The translations under genes were made by a program, and so were the position numbers. Below are positions 10,215-21,776 of a DNA stretch of 64,000 bases, piece after piece (position 1 is the stretch's first letter; every line of letters begins with the position of its first letter). The notes beneath the pieces are model-generated. The model had not been told where the DNA came from, ran no database searches, and saw only the letters and a program-made list of their open reading frames with translations. This DNA is from Agrostemma githago (lineage: Eukaryota; Streptophyta; Magnoliopsida; Caryophyllales; Caryophyllaceae), in the NCBI GenBank assembly GCA_958450325.1, contig OY288239.1:44237811-44301810 (forward strand), given 5' to 3'.

Positions 10215-13200
10215 TGTAACACCCCTGATTTTTATAAATTAATTTAAAATTATGTTCGTACTTTTATATTTACGATTGAACTCGTAATTCTCAAAATTAT
10301 TATAAAACGCGTTTATCGTTCAATCGTTTCAAACTCCTAAAATTCTATTTATCTCGGAAACATATTTTAATTCTTTTTCGATTTATTTTACACATTTAAT
10401 TTAATTCTTATCGAAAATCTATTTCGACGATTTAAATTCTAAATTCTTTTTATTTAATTATATTTTAGCTCGAATTTCTATTTTCGGCTCGAAGTTCATT
10501 TATATTGATTTTTGTCAAAATATTTATTTTCTTTCCTCGAGAAATCAATTTAATTCACTTTATCGAAAATTTATTATTTATCAGGATATACTATTTGATC
10601 GTCTAATTATTTATTTCTGTGAGCTTCGTTTTTGTCTCGAGTGATTTATTTACTCATTTTATTCGACGGCCCGATTATTTATTAATCTTTTTAACTCGTT
10701 TTAATTCGATTCGTGGGTCAGTCAACTTATCGTTACGGGATTCGTTTAATTCGTATTTTCCTACCTGATTCATTTCTGAATCCGGACACTTTTTCTTATT
10801 TGTTGAGTTGAATCCAACCCTTCATATTTCTGAATTTGGCCCCCTTATTACTGTCATTCATACCCCTTCCTTTGCATTACACCTTCCTCCACCGCTTCAT
10901 TCCTTTTTTTCCTTCCTTATACATCCCACCGTTTCATCCTTGTTCAACCAGCCTTCTCCACTTCTTTTCCCTTCATTCTTTTTCTTTTTTCATCATCATC
11001 AGTTCCTTCTTCTTCCTTTTGATGATGCTGCTGCCGCGTTTGACTGATGTTGCTGCTGTTTGTTGCTGCTACGCTGCTGCTGCCGCTGCTGTTATTTGTT
11101 CTTCTTTTCGGTGTTTCCCCTTCTTCTCCTCCTGTTTTATCGTGCTGCTGTTTTCATTGCTTTTAGTCAGGGTACGTCCTTTTCTTTTCTTCTTCATTTT
11201 CCGATTTCATTTGTCGGGCTGCTGCCTTTTCTCTTCTTCTTTCTTCTTCGTTCTGTATTGATGCTGCTGTTCAATCTCGTTGGCTGCTGTACGTTACTGT
11301 TACTGTTGTTATGTGCTGCTCCTTCTCTTTTCTTCTTCTTCTTTTCTTCTTCTTCCCTGATCGGTTCTGTTGTCGCCATCTTTGCCGCTGCTGTCGTTGT
11401 TGGTACATTACGTTACTGGTTCGTGTTTAGTGCTGTATCTCGTGTTGCTGTTGTCATTATGTGTCATACAACTGCTGTTTTGCTCTTCTTACTTCTTCAT
11501 CTTCTCATTTCTGTTGAGGATTTGTTGCTGTTATTGTTCTAATCTTTTGCACTTCACTTGTTATCGTGGTTCGGCCATCTTCCTGCTGCATTTCGTTTTA
11601 GTTCGGATCGTAATAGTTGTCGTTGTCGTCCAGTTTTGGGCTGCTGTTTGTCGCGTTTGCTGTTGCCCGATTTCCCTGATTCTCCTCGTTTTCTTCCCCT
11701 CATTTCTGCCTTGCTACTCTTTCCGTCTTCTCTGTTTTGATGCAACTGTTCGTTGTTATGGATGTTCGTTGCTGCTACTGTTGATTCGGGTTCGATTTCG
11801 GTTGTCCTCTGTTGCTGCTGTTACGTTCTGCCGATGTTAAGCCTGTTCAGTTCATTGTTGCTGTTTTTGCTGTCGTTTGGGTCGGTTTTGTTGCTGTTAT
11901 CATCGCGATTGCTGTCCGTCATTTTCTTCCTTTTCTTCTCCTTCTCATTGATGCTGACCTGCTGCTCTCCCGTTTCTGCACCGTTGTTTTGTTTGCAACG
12001 TACTGCTACTGTTGTTCCGTGACTGCTGTACGTATCCACTCGGCTCATTCTTTCCCGTTGTTTGTGTCATCCATATGATACTTCTATCAAATTCTTCACA
12101 AACCGATCCCTCTTTTACTTTGTTTTTCTTCATCGTATATTCCGCAGGAATTCCCTATGTTCCTTCTCCGTCCTCTTTAAACGCTCCATTCAGCTTCGAG
12201 TTTTCTTGGATTTCGTGAAGACGCAACTGAGGACATGTACTGGACCATTTTGGGATATCGACTCCAGGTAACTTTAGGACGTTACTCGATTTTATATTGT
12301 ATGTTTGAGTAGTGGTATGTAGTAAATATTTTAACTTCGGTTTTCTAATTTTAGCTATATTTTATTGCTAATTATATTTATTTTAAATCGTATGCCTTTC
12401 TATATTTTTATAACTTTCGATATAGTTTTATAAATCGTTAATAATTTTATAAATTATGATCGTTATAATATTTTGTTAGTTATCGTGACACTAGTAACTA
12501 AATAATATCGATTTCATATTTTCGTCATATTTCGTTAATTTCTAATTTCTCACTCAAATCGTATTTTCATATTATAATCGAGATTTGTATATTTGTTTAA
12601 TAAATTAATTTTCGGTTTACGATTTATACTAGTAAATGAGAAGATAGTTGATTTAGTTTTAAATACATTTTAGTCGAGACTATTTTCACTAATAATTTCC
12701 TATTTGTTTCCGATTGACTATTTTTATTAAAAATTGTATTATTCCTAAATCAAAGCTATTTCTTAAAAATAATTTGAAACCTTTATAAAATTCATTTCAT
12801 TTATATAACTCGTTGACTCAATTAATTTTGATATCGTTTTTCTTAAAATATCTCTTTTCTAAGATTTATTGTTTTACCTCGATTTCCTAAATTATTTATA
12901 AAAATACTATATAATGACTTATCACATTTTATTTATATTTTGAGTAACGAATTTAGAAATATATTAAAGTTACGATAACGACGATAATAATTAAATGTTA
13001 ATCTCGTTAGAAATGCTATTTTTATACATTTCACTTATTTTAATAACTTACGTATTTTCTATAAGACTTTCTATTTTAGTAAGTTTCTAAAATTAGTAAG
13101 TTTCTATTTATAGAAAGTTTCCCTTTTAATATAAAATGGTTATTTCTTTTATCCATATCATTTATATTGATTATATCTTTTGAATATCGATAATGGCTGT

Positions 13201-14066
13201 TTTGGAGTTATGGAATAAAGAGAAGTGTGGGGTTAGAGTAATATAGTCTGGGATGTACATTTTTGCCATCAACTATAAAGCTGGTGTGTCTATGTTGAGA
13301 CACATTGGTCGTTGAACTGAGCATGGTTTGTGCTCAGGAGTGTGTATATTTTGACCTTAAACTTAGATATCGCATCGTGTAAGTCGCCGTCGGGTTGAAC
13401 TGGATTACGGTTGGTGTCCAGGAGGGGTGTACATTACTTAAGCCAGGACCTCGCTGCACGCAGTCCTGTTATAGTTGAGTTGCCTAGTTAGAGACTGGAT
13501 TCTGTTATGAGTTAAGTCTACAGTTCTCGAAGCTAGTTTCCAGTATTATCCTAGTGAAAGTCTAGCCTTGTGCACACTGAACGAATTTCCATAACGCCAT
13601 TTTTGAATATTTTTATTATCGATTGGATTTTTGACTTGCAGGTTTGCAAATGTTTTAAGTTTCCTCCGAGAACTTATTTTATTATATCGTTTTTAATGTT
13701 TTCTCATTTTAAGTATTTTGATATAATAATACTATTATTTTTCCATATGATATAATATGGCTGGGAGAACGTCCGAGTTACTCCCCACTGACGTGGCTGT
13801 TATGTTTATAACATGACAGGTATTTGCTGCTGGGTTTTGGGTGTGAGCTAGCGAGTAGCATGGATCCTACTCTTTCTTCATTCTTGTAATTTATGGATTT
13901 GTATAAACCCATTTGAAGATTTTTTTACTTTTAGCCCTTTTGTAAAAAGAGGCCTTTGTATTGACTTACCATTTCTTTTAATAAGATATAGTTTGTCAGT
14001 GTGTTTTAATCCCAACTCTACAGTGTTTCCGCCACTGTATTGCGTTAGATTTTCTAGGGGATTACA
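10215..14066. mobile_element. 3852-bp solo LTR, Tekay-like (tentative)
   Basis: Flanked by a perfect 5-bp duplication TATCC (10210-10214 and 14067-14071). The ends are TGTAACACCCC and GGGGATTACA, LTR-like TG...CA termini. No retroelement protein is encoded, so a solo LTR fits best. Flanks are AT-rich; the centre (about 10800-12260) is pyrimidine-rich with many CTGCTG and TTCTTC runs, and these create long but meaningless open frames. The family call is weak: long LTRs starting TGTAAYACCC are common in Tekay/Del chromoviruses. Orientation is not fixed by the sequence. Confidence 0.72.
10800..12260. repeat. Pyrimidine-rich low-complexity tract inside the solo LTR
   Basis: The top strand is mostly T and C with dense TTCTTC and GCTGCTG words. 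Several overlapping open frames rich in Leu, Phe, Ser and Cys exist in two frames. They look like composition artefacts and not genes. Confidence 0.7.
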
Positions 14067-14159
14067 TATCCTACGCCCCCTAGAACTGAGTTGGCTACTA
14101 CGGTAGTTTGGAACGCTTGGAGGAGGCTCTATGATCGATAAGCGCTCCGACAGCCAAAC
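14067..14159 (-). CDS. Antisense gene of Tat-I, exon 2 (5' end)
   Basis: The exon starts at 14159 after the acceptor TTTGCAG on the minus strand (intron 14160-14543). It encodes VWLSERL, which matches AWLQERL at the start of exon 2 in Tat-II. The frame joins exon 1 in phase 0 and runs across the solo-LTR insertion site without a stop. Confidence 0.7.
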
Positions 14160-14211
14160 CTGCAAACGTATACACGGAATTCATAAGTAACGGAGTGATT
14201 CGCTACAGCCC

Positions 14212-14463
14212 ACTCGATCGAGTGCACCCTCGGACTCGATCGAGTGAGGCTCTCTAAGACAACCAGAAGCTCGTCAGGTATGACACTCGATCGAGTACAC
14301 CACCTGACTCGATCGAGTAAGACTCGCTAAAACAAACAGAAGACTACCAGGTATGACACTCGATCGAGTACACCCTCTGACTCGATCGAGTAAGCCCCTC
14401 ACAGGCCGGCAGAAGCACTTTACAGACACCACTCGATCGAGTGGTAGGTCCACTCGATCGAGT
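14212..14463. repeat. Four pairs of the palindrome ACTCGATCGAGT inside the antisense-gene intron
   Basis: Eight perfect copies start at 14212, 14234, 14285, 14307, 14358, 14380, 14431 and 14452. Copies within a pair are 21-22 bp apart, and pairs repeat every 73 bp. They lie in the intron (14160-14543). Diverged copies with the same pairing occur in the Tat-I LTR. Confidence 0.95.
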
Positions 14464-14543
14464 GGCTTACGGACTTCAAGAAGCCGCGAAACACCAAAAA
14501 AATCGCGCGAAGCAAAATTAAAAAAAAATCGAAAGGCGTTTAC

Positions 14544-15185
14544 CTGCAGAATAAGGGTGCTCCCCGTCAGTTGTCGGGTTGGGTCCAGTCGCCTAGCATC
14601 CAGACCCATGATGAGTTCTCCCGTGGCTAGCCAAGCAGGGCTGTGACCAGTCTCCATCTGGTCAACCACTCCAATCAGCCTGATTTGACCCACGCATGAG
14701 TCAGCATCCATCAACCCCTCAAACACATAGCGGTGCAGCATGCAAAACGCGAAAGCCCTACGCCGGTGAGAAGGCGTAGCCCTTACATCCCGGCTATTCA
14801 TGAACTTATCAGCCAAATCGAAAAGGGAGACAGTATCTCCCCGCACCATTCGATCTGTCTCAGCATGAGACAGACCCAAGAAATCCCTCAGTCTCCTCCT
14901 CGGGTCCGGGTAGAACGGAGGAATGGCAGGGCGAGCAACAGGGCTCCAACCTCCAATGGCTGCGATCTCCTCAGGAAGAGGGCATATCTCCCCCTGCGGG
15001 AACACGAAGACGTGGTGGGTAGTATCCCAAAGCGCCAAACAAGCGTCCAGGAAATGCACATCAGGTACCAGACGCCTAAGAGGAAATAGGCTGGTAATCC
15101 CCATTTGGGTCAGCTGAATCCTGTCTTCGTCCCGAAAGTGTTGGGAGCAGGCAAAAAGCATTGAAGTGAGATGCTCGATACCCAT
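14544..15185 (-). CDS. Antisense gene of Tat-I, exon 1 (plant mobile domain / DUF7745-like)
   Basis: Starts at ATG 15185 and ends at the donor CAG|GTAAAC, exactly 214 codons in phase 0. Exon 1 of the homologous gene in Tat-II (52692-53333) has the same length and phase. Shared features: an N-terminal helical part, then HHVF.FP.G..CPLPEEI..(I/L)G.W at residues about 60-85, and a GEL..GLDA motif before the donor. This pattern resembles the plant mobile domain / DUF7745 families, which occur both in host proteins and in transposons. A TATA box lies 96 bp upstream on the same strand. Gene capture by the retroelement is the likely origin; the role is unknown. Confidence 0.75.
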
Positions 15186-15280
15186 GGCAGGAACTTGATT
15201 TCTTGAAAGGCTGAGAGATTCTTTTTAGAGAAGAGAAGGGTTTTTGATTTGAGGTGCAGAAAGCTGAAACAGGAAACCTG

Positions 15281-15288
15281 TATTTATA
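15281..15288 (-). promoter_or_regulatory. TATA box for the Tat-I antisense gene
   Basis: TATAAATA on the minus strand, 96 bp before the ATG at 15185. The homologous gene in Tat-II also has a TATA element about 60 bp before its ATG. Confidence 0.55.
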
Positions 15289-15511
15289 ATATGGAAGCCT
15301 GGCAATAACCTGACTAACCCTGCCTCCTCAGTAAATTGGGCCCCAACATGTGCAGGCCTGACTTGAACCCAGAATAGGAATCTAGTTATCCTGAGCTTTC
15401 CTAAATTCTTTCTAAAAATTCCTTCTTCAAAAATTTCAACTTTTTTCAAAATCCAGTGCTTTTTTCCCCAGCACAAGTCGGTGTTTTGCCTATGTGTTAC
15501 ATGCAATTTAT

Positions 15512-15780
15512 CATGTGTCAGCATACAGGTACACCTCAAGACTTCAGAAGCAAGTCCCCGCGCCACTACTTCACTCCCCAACGTGAACCCATATTTATCC
15601 CAGAATGCTACACTCAAAGCCATGATGTATCAGCATACGGGTACTCCTACACCTCCAAGCGCAAGTTTTATTCCCCAACAGAGTCAACTTTTCCCCGGTA
15701 TGCTACATCCAAGGCATAATGTGTCGGCATACGGGTAAACCTACGCCCCGAAAGGCAAGTTTCACTCCCCACGGAGCATC
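15512..15780 (+). repeat. Imperfect tandem repeat upstream of the Tat-I 3' LTR (about 3 units of 95-112 bp)
   Basis: Units begin near 15512, 15624 and 15719 with ATGTNTCNGCATACNGGTA and continue with GCAAGT...CACTCCCCA. The stretch from the antisense-gene promoter to the polypurine tract holds no gene. Tandem arrays at this place are described for Retand of Silene. Confidence 0.75.
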
Positions 15781-16032
15781 ATCATCAGGTCAGGTACGAC
15801 TCAGGGCCTCAAAAGCAAGCCCGTACAGCTCACATATTTCCCCAGCAGAACGCCCGAGGCGGCATTTTCTCCGAAATGGTACAGGATGGGCCCACATATA
15901 GGCACGCCTAGGACTTATGCAACAAGTCTGACTCCCCGCAGAGCTATCATCGGCAGGACAGGTATGACCCTCTGCTTATGGCTGGCGAGCCCTTCACGCT
16001 AGTCTACTGGACTATAAACGACCCGACCGGAA

Positions 16033-16114
16033 GGCTGCCAGGTCGTAATCTGCGATTGGCCTGGTAGCTACTCTGACTTTCGCCTTGTCCAAGCCTCAGT
16101 CAGAGTGGGGGCTC
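16033..16114 (+). other. Double hairpin and polypurine tract before the Tat-I 3' LTR
   Basis: Hairpin 1 (16033-16069) pairs GGCTGCCAGGTC with GGCCTGGTAGCT, using three G-U wobbles, with AATC/GATT extending the stem. Hairpin 2 (16070-16106) pairs ACTCTGACT with AGTCAGAGT around a 19-base loop. The polypurine tract GTGGGGGCTC (16105-16114) overlaps the end of hairpin 2 and abuts the LTR. The same two hairpins occur in Tat-II at 60131-60207 with a compensatory pair change. Confidence 0.8.
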
Positions 16115-16500
16115 TGTAGACACCCGCATTTTGCCTGCTAGTGTCTATAGCAGTTCCCGACAAACACCCGATGATGATCGGACGAAAACGTGATTTAGTA
16201 TACTCGGATTTGGGCCCGAAATCAATAATATCTGACATGGACTTTTAGCGGAGTAATAATCTCACAAAACAGACATCAAATTCAGGCCCAGCGGATCGTT
16301 CCGAGTCAAATAAGACTAATTTGGGCCAAAACCGACACCAAAAATATTTCCCGTCTTTTGGCGACCGGGTCAAAACCCGGTCAAAGACGAAACCGTCTCA
16401 TAAATCAGCCAGGTTCAGCTGGCGCACAAATCCAAATTCAAAAAATCAATCAAAACAACAATATCAATTCTTTCCTATTTTGTCTCGATTTGCTTGACCC

Positions 16501-18040
16501 ACTCGATCGAGTGGATTGACCCACTCGGTCGAGTGGAGCGTCAAAAACCGGGCCAGATTCATTTCTGAAGGCACTCGACCGAGTGCACTAGGGCACTCGA
16601 TCGAGTGACCCTAGGTCGTGGGGTAAACTCTATAAATACCCCATGACCCTCACTCATTTCACAACTTTTACCAACCTTCTACACATCCATTTTACCCTAC
16701 ATTTACCCTACACCTCAGCCACACTCTTCACTCTACAACCCTAAGCAATCACATACAAAAACCGAGTCCCTTGTCCCTCGATAAACCGACAACACACACA
16801 CACACACACACACCATAACTTACATACATCCTCGATACTCCATAGTCCCGTCACTATTTGCGAGCCCATTTCCGAGGTCCTTACTAAGCATGTATGTTGA
16901 GGGTGTCCTAAATCCCATCTCGATTTTTATTGCTTTTACTTACATTTTTGTATCGTTAATATTATACTTATACTAGTATTGCAATCCTAACACTAACTCT
17001 AACATTCTAACATTTTACTTTTTGCATACTAACTTTTACATTTCGTTGCTAACATTATAACCATACCGTGTATATATATATAACTAGTATCAAAATTTCG
17101 GTTTCGGATACGGTTGACTATGATTGTCGCCTAAAGTCCGTCTAATCCTTTTACGAGCAACGACGGAGGTGGAGCCCTTTCGAGGAGCCCCGCCCCAATG
17201 TGCTCAAAGGCGTGACGTGATCGCGACTAATCATAGTTGAACGCATTCGATCCCATTTTAATTAGTGCGAAACCCATTGACACGAAAACCGACATCACAT
17301 AACCCGAAAGGGTTAGTTTTGATGTCGTGACGTAGAGGGAAGCACTTCGTTACTAATTCAAATTTTCTAACACAAACATTTCATAAAATCCCGACAACGG
17401 TATTATAGTCGTATATGTACACGATTATAGTACCGGAGGTTGAGTTAAATTCGAATCAAGCGATATTCGTATTTAATCCGACCGACCGTCGTTTTCAACC
17501 CCAAAAAATAAAACGAGTTAACACTCGTACAGGGACTACTCGACCGAGTGCATAGGCCACTCGATCGAGTAGTGTCCATAAAACTGGGCAGATTACTTTT
17601 CGAGGGCACACTCGACCGAGTCAGACCATGACTCGACCGAGTGGGTCCTGTAACCCAGAAAACCGAGAGCTTAAATGCAACATTTAAGCCTCGTCTTTTT
17701 TTACGACTCTTAGTCGACACGTGTAAAGCCAATCACGTGAATCCATTTTCCAAAACCCACGTTTATCGTGGCAACTCCTTTTCCAAAAAACCGATAACGG
17801 TATTACAATCATATGAGACATGATTATATTATCGGCAAACCGAATTAAATTTGAATTCGTCCATATTTTAATTTAATTCGGCCAACTCTCGATTTAAAAC
17901 ACATAAAAACACGAGTCATAGCTCGTACAGGTGCTACTCGGCCGAGTACACCTACCACTCGACCGAGTAACACCCCAAACCGTGGGCAGAAGCTTCTTTT
18001 AGGACGCACTCGACCGAGTCAGACCATGACTCGACCGAGT
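16501..18040. repeat. Six pairs of ACTCGNNCGAGT palindromes in the Tat-I LTR
   Basis: Starts: 16501/16523, 16573/16595, 17538/17559, 17610/17631, 17936/17957 and 18008/18029. All are ACTCG(A/G)(T/C)CGAGT-type; spacing within a pair is always 21 or 22 bp. Pairs themselves come in twos 72 bp apart. Confidence 0.93.
16791..16813. repeat. (AC)n microsatellite
   Basis: About 11 AC units in the Tat-I LTR, downstream of the TATA box. Confidence 0.9.
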
Positions 18041-18190
18041 GAGTCCTGTAGCCCCGTGACCGGGGGCCTTGACACACCTTTCAAGCCTCATCTCTTTTAT
18101 CGACATTAGTCATCGCGTGTAAAGACTATCACGTGACTCTCCTATTTTCAAAACCATGCATAACACGACACGTAGAACGACTTTGACCAA
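17391..18190 (+). repeat. Direct duplication of about 400 bp inside the Tat-I LTR
   Basis: Copy 1 starts at 17391 (CCGACAACGGTATTA) and copy 2 at 17791 (CCGATAACGGTATTA). Both contain a CTCGTACAGG word, two palindrome pairs and a TATCACGTGA-like end. They are diverged by many substitutions, so the duplication is old. Confidence 0.8.
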
Positions 18191-19042
18191 CTTTTGACAT
18201 GATAAGTCGGAACAAGACTACGGGATATGAGATCGGGCTAGCAATACGCCACAGTCTCATATTTCCGTCCTTCGTTTAGTACACGATATAATGTGTATTT
18301 AATCGGGGTTAGTCCATCTACACATTTCGCGGTCTAGCTTGCATACGGGTCCGTCCATATCTTTGTATCGCGTTATTTCTATTACTTTTACGTAATGTTG
18401 TATTGTGAATTCTGGGTTGTATTTCCGCCCGTGTAACTTGTACGTTACCTTTTTCATTTACTTTCGAGCTTTGTTTATTTACTTGCTTTTACGCTTTATA
18501 AACAAACCTCGCATGCGAAACCACTTTGACCAAAAATAAGATGCATTAAATGACGTAGTTCACATACTATTAATATGCTTAGCCCGAAAACGCTGTTTGC
18601 ATATCATTTAATCGTTTTACTAGCGCGCACACACGAACACGAACGATGTCTTAGTAGAGGCCGCCATGTGCGGGCGGGGTTGGGTGTCCTTAGTGGGCTT
18701 CCCAACACGTACCCTCACCCCTTACTCAGAACCTTTGGTTTCCGGATGTCCGAAACCCTTGGCGCACGAGAGTCATTCTATACACGAAAGCCGGTTTATA
18801 CGGTATCGGTATTGCAATGCAAAGGGACGAGCCCAATAAACTCTGAAATCGAAGTGGGCTTACTTTGTGTAAAGCCCGTGACGACATAGAGTGGGCTCGT
18901 ATGGTTCCGAATAACCACAAAATTCGGTGGCGACTCCATTTTGACTTAAATTTCGAACCCGAGAACAATCTCACCACGAGATTCATTCGCCTACCCAAAC
19001 CCGCGCGTGGCCGCGTCGGGGTGGACCTACGTCATGTCCACA

Positions 19043-21776
19043 CTATATTTGACCACTGATTCATGATCCTAAGACACCTGCTGCTGTACATACACATAAA
19101 GAACAGGTGGCTGTGAGATTCAGCTGCTGCAGCACACAGCCCGCAATCAGCATTCCCACCCATCCATTTCTGAGTTCGATCCAGTGTAAGAAGCCTTCCT
19201 TTCATTGCCAGCCAAACATACCCTTCCCTCACCCTGTATTTGTTACCCACTAGTCTCCACCATTGCCCCATATAAGCATCCTTCAATTCATCCTTAACTT
19301 GGCAAATTCTTCTCCAAGTCCAACTAGCTGAAGATTGTGTTGGTGAATAATCCATCCAACTCTTCCCACGCAAATTGTTTGTGTGAACCCGTTTGACCCA
19401 AAGCGTGTTAGCATTACTCTGGATCCACCAGCAATGCTTCCCGATACTTGCCTTGTTCCAATTTTGAAGGTTTACCAGGCCCAATCCACCTCTCTTCTTA
19501 TCCTGGCACACAACAGGCCACACAACTAAAGCAGGGCTCCCATAAAGAGTATTTCCACTCCAAAGAAAGCTACTACATATGCTATCTATGTGTTTTATTA
19601 CAGTCGATGGCAGAACAAAAATCCTCGCCCAATAGCTATGTAGGTGTCTGAGAACAGACTGAATAAGCATTAATCGGCCCGCATATGAAATATGTTTAGT
19701 CCTTAAAGCTCGAATTCTATCCACAATGCGTTCAGTCAGTAACTCACACTCCAACACTGCAAGTCGTTTAGGTGATATTGGTATCCCTAGGTATCGAAAA
19801 GGGAGACTGCCAGCCTTCATTCCAGTAGCATCAAGCAGCTGTTGTTTGATCTCATTACTTATCCCATTCATGTATATGTTGGATTTCATCTTGTTCATAT
19901 CCAAACCCGAAGCATTCGAGAAGGTAACGAATCCTCGAAGAAGTAGTACAACAAATGCCATATCACCTCTGCTAAATAAGATCAAATCATCTGCATAACA
20001 TAGGTGCGTTGTTAACTTCATGATTTTACATTTGGAGTGATATCTAAACCTCCCCTCTTCCTGTACCACATTTAGGATCCGTGTGAGATATTCCATACCA
20101 ATAACAAAGAGCAAAGAAGACATCGGGTCGCCCTGACGTAGCCCTCTCCTCCCTTTAAAGTATCCGAAATTACCCCCATTCATAGCAATAGAGAAGGATG
20201 TAGTTCGCACACATTCCATAACCATCTTGACAAATTGAGTAGGAAACTCCAAGGCGATCAACATGTCTTCGATAAAATTCCACTCCACCGAATCATACGC
20301 CTTCTGAAGGTCGATTTTCATCATAACTCTAGGAGAGCAAGCTTTCCTATTGTACAATTTTATAAGATCCTGGCAGATCATGATATTCTCGACAATATCT
20401 CTTCCTCGTATGAAACCCGCATGATTCTGACTTATGATTTCTGGCAGAATTCACCCAATTCTAGCTGCCAAGATCTTCGCAATGCATTTAAAGATAGTAT
20501 TAAAACATGCTATAGGACGGAATTGTGTAACACTTACAGGTATATTGACTTTAGGAATCAATGTTAATATGGTGTGATTCAATTGCTTAAGCAATTTTCC
20601 AGTTGAGAAAAAATCTTGTACAGCAGCTATTACCTCCACTCCCACAATATTCCATGTATCTTTACAGAACTTCGATCCGTACCCATCCGGCCCCGGACAT
20701 TTCTGATCAGGTATGTCAAATATAGCATCCTTGATCTCCTTCCCTGTAACAGGTTCCATTAACTGAGCTCTATGCTCCAGAGTCAAGACTGCCCCTCTAC
20801 GAATTGTCTCCACATGAAGTCGCTTAACCTTCTTGCTCCTTCCTAACAAATCATTATAGAAAAACTCAAATGCTTTATTTATATCGTCAGGTTTAGTCAT
20901 TTCCACCCCATTTACAGCATGTATACTAAACACCTTCTTCCTTACACACCTCCTCGCAATCACACTATGGAAGTAGTTAGTGTTCTCGTCCCCATCTTTC
21001 ATCCAGTCCACTTTAGCTTTCTGTTTCAAGAATTCTACATAAGCTGACTTCAGCATAGCATAATCTTCCTGTAAAGCCTTCTCCGTCACACACAACTGCA
21101 CATTACGAGGGTCTCTATTCAATCGAGCCTGCAACTCTTCAAGAGCAGCCTTAGCTATCTCCACAGTAGTATCAATTTTATGGAAGACTTCCTGATTAAA
21201 TTTCTTTAATGGCTGCTTCAGCAACTTCAGTTTACGCATCACCTGAAACATAGGAGTGCCATTTATCCTTTCCAGCCAGTGTGTATGAACCAGAGGTAGA
21301 AACTCCTCCGATTTCGCCCACATATTAAAGTATTTAAATGGCCTTTTCCTGTTTAAGTCATCCCTGCCTTCATTAATCAGACATGGGCAATGATCAAAGT
21401 CTCCTTCAGGGAGGAAATGAGCTTCCAACCGAGGGAAACTTAGCAGAAAATCATCATTAATCAAGACTCGATCAATTCTATTGAACACCCTTGTGCTATC
21501 ACCATGCTTATTGTTCCATGTGTAAAAGGAACCATTACTTTTCATTTCTTGAAACTGGCAATCATCAGTCCATTGTTTAAAATCTCTGATATCTGCCCAA
21601 GTCACAGTTGCACCTACCTTCTCATTAACATTCATTATACTATTAAAATCACCCCCTATAATCCAAGGACCATCACAAATCCTTGTATAATGTTTTAGAC
21701 TCCCCCAAAGAGGTAGCCTCTCCCCCGGCCTGTTAAAACCATAGACCATAGTAACCCACATCGTCTTTTTCCTCGT
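19043..21776 (-). pseudogene. LINE ORF2: endonuclease C-terminal half, reverse transcriptase, zf-RVT
   Basis: In reading order: endonuclease motifs IIGGDFNSI, RIDRVLI and DHCP; the RT domain with FRPIAC, KAYDSVEW, GLRQGDPMS and the catalytic CYADD; then a C-terminal zf-RVT-like segment (CGLC, HLFFMC). A TGA near 20452-20454 breaks the frame inside RT, between ARIG and the ILPEIIS motif, so this copy is dead. The C-terminus is cut by the Tat-I LTR after the residues NQWSNI. Family: plant L1-type LINE. Confidence 0.88.

Larger units (their letters stand above)
4607..19042 (+). mobile_element. Tat-lineage Ty3 retrotransposon 'Tat-I', 3' portion, with nested insertions
   Basis: The 5' half lies beyond the left window edge, displaced by pol-1. 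What remains is RT through integrase (4607-8988), an antisense gene in two exons, tandem repeats, a double hairpin, a polypurine tract and a 3' LTR. The two consecutive RNase H domains and the LTR start TGTAGACACCC are typical of the Tat/Ogre/Retand lineage. It is inserted in a LINE: CTATA at 19043-19047 would be the right target duplication, and its partner is off-window. A solo LTR occupies 10215-14066. Confidence 0.88.
16115..19042 (+). repeat. 3' LTR of Tat-I (2928 bp)
   Basis: Starts TGTAGAC and ends GTCCACA (near-inverted termini). TATA box at 16631-16638 (TATAAATA). It contains a 12-copy paired-palindrome set, an (AC)n run, a two-copy 400-bp duplication, a block shared with the Tat-II LTR (18653-18780) and an internal primer-site-like word (18928-18937). 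The end could alternatively be 19034 (ACGTCA), but GTCCACA matches the end of the Tat-II 3' LTR. Confidence 0.82.

Noticed and set aside
10808..12271. Cluster of overlapping open frames rich in Leu, Phe, Ser and Cys on the plus strand
   Set aside because: They come from the pyrimidine-rich tract in the solo LTR, overlap in two frames and show no domain.
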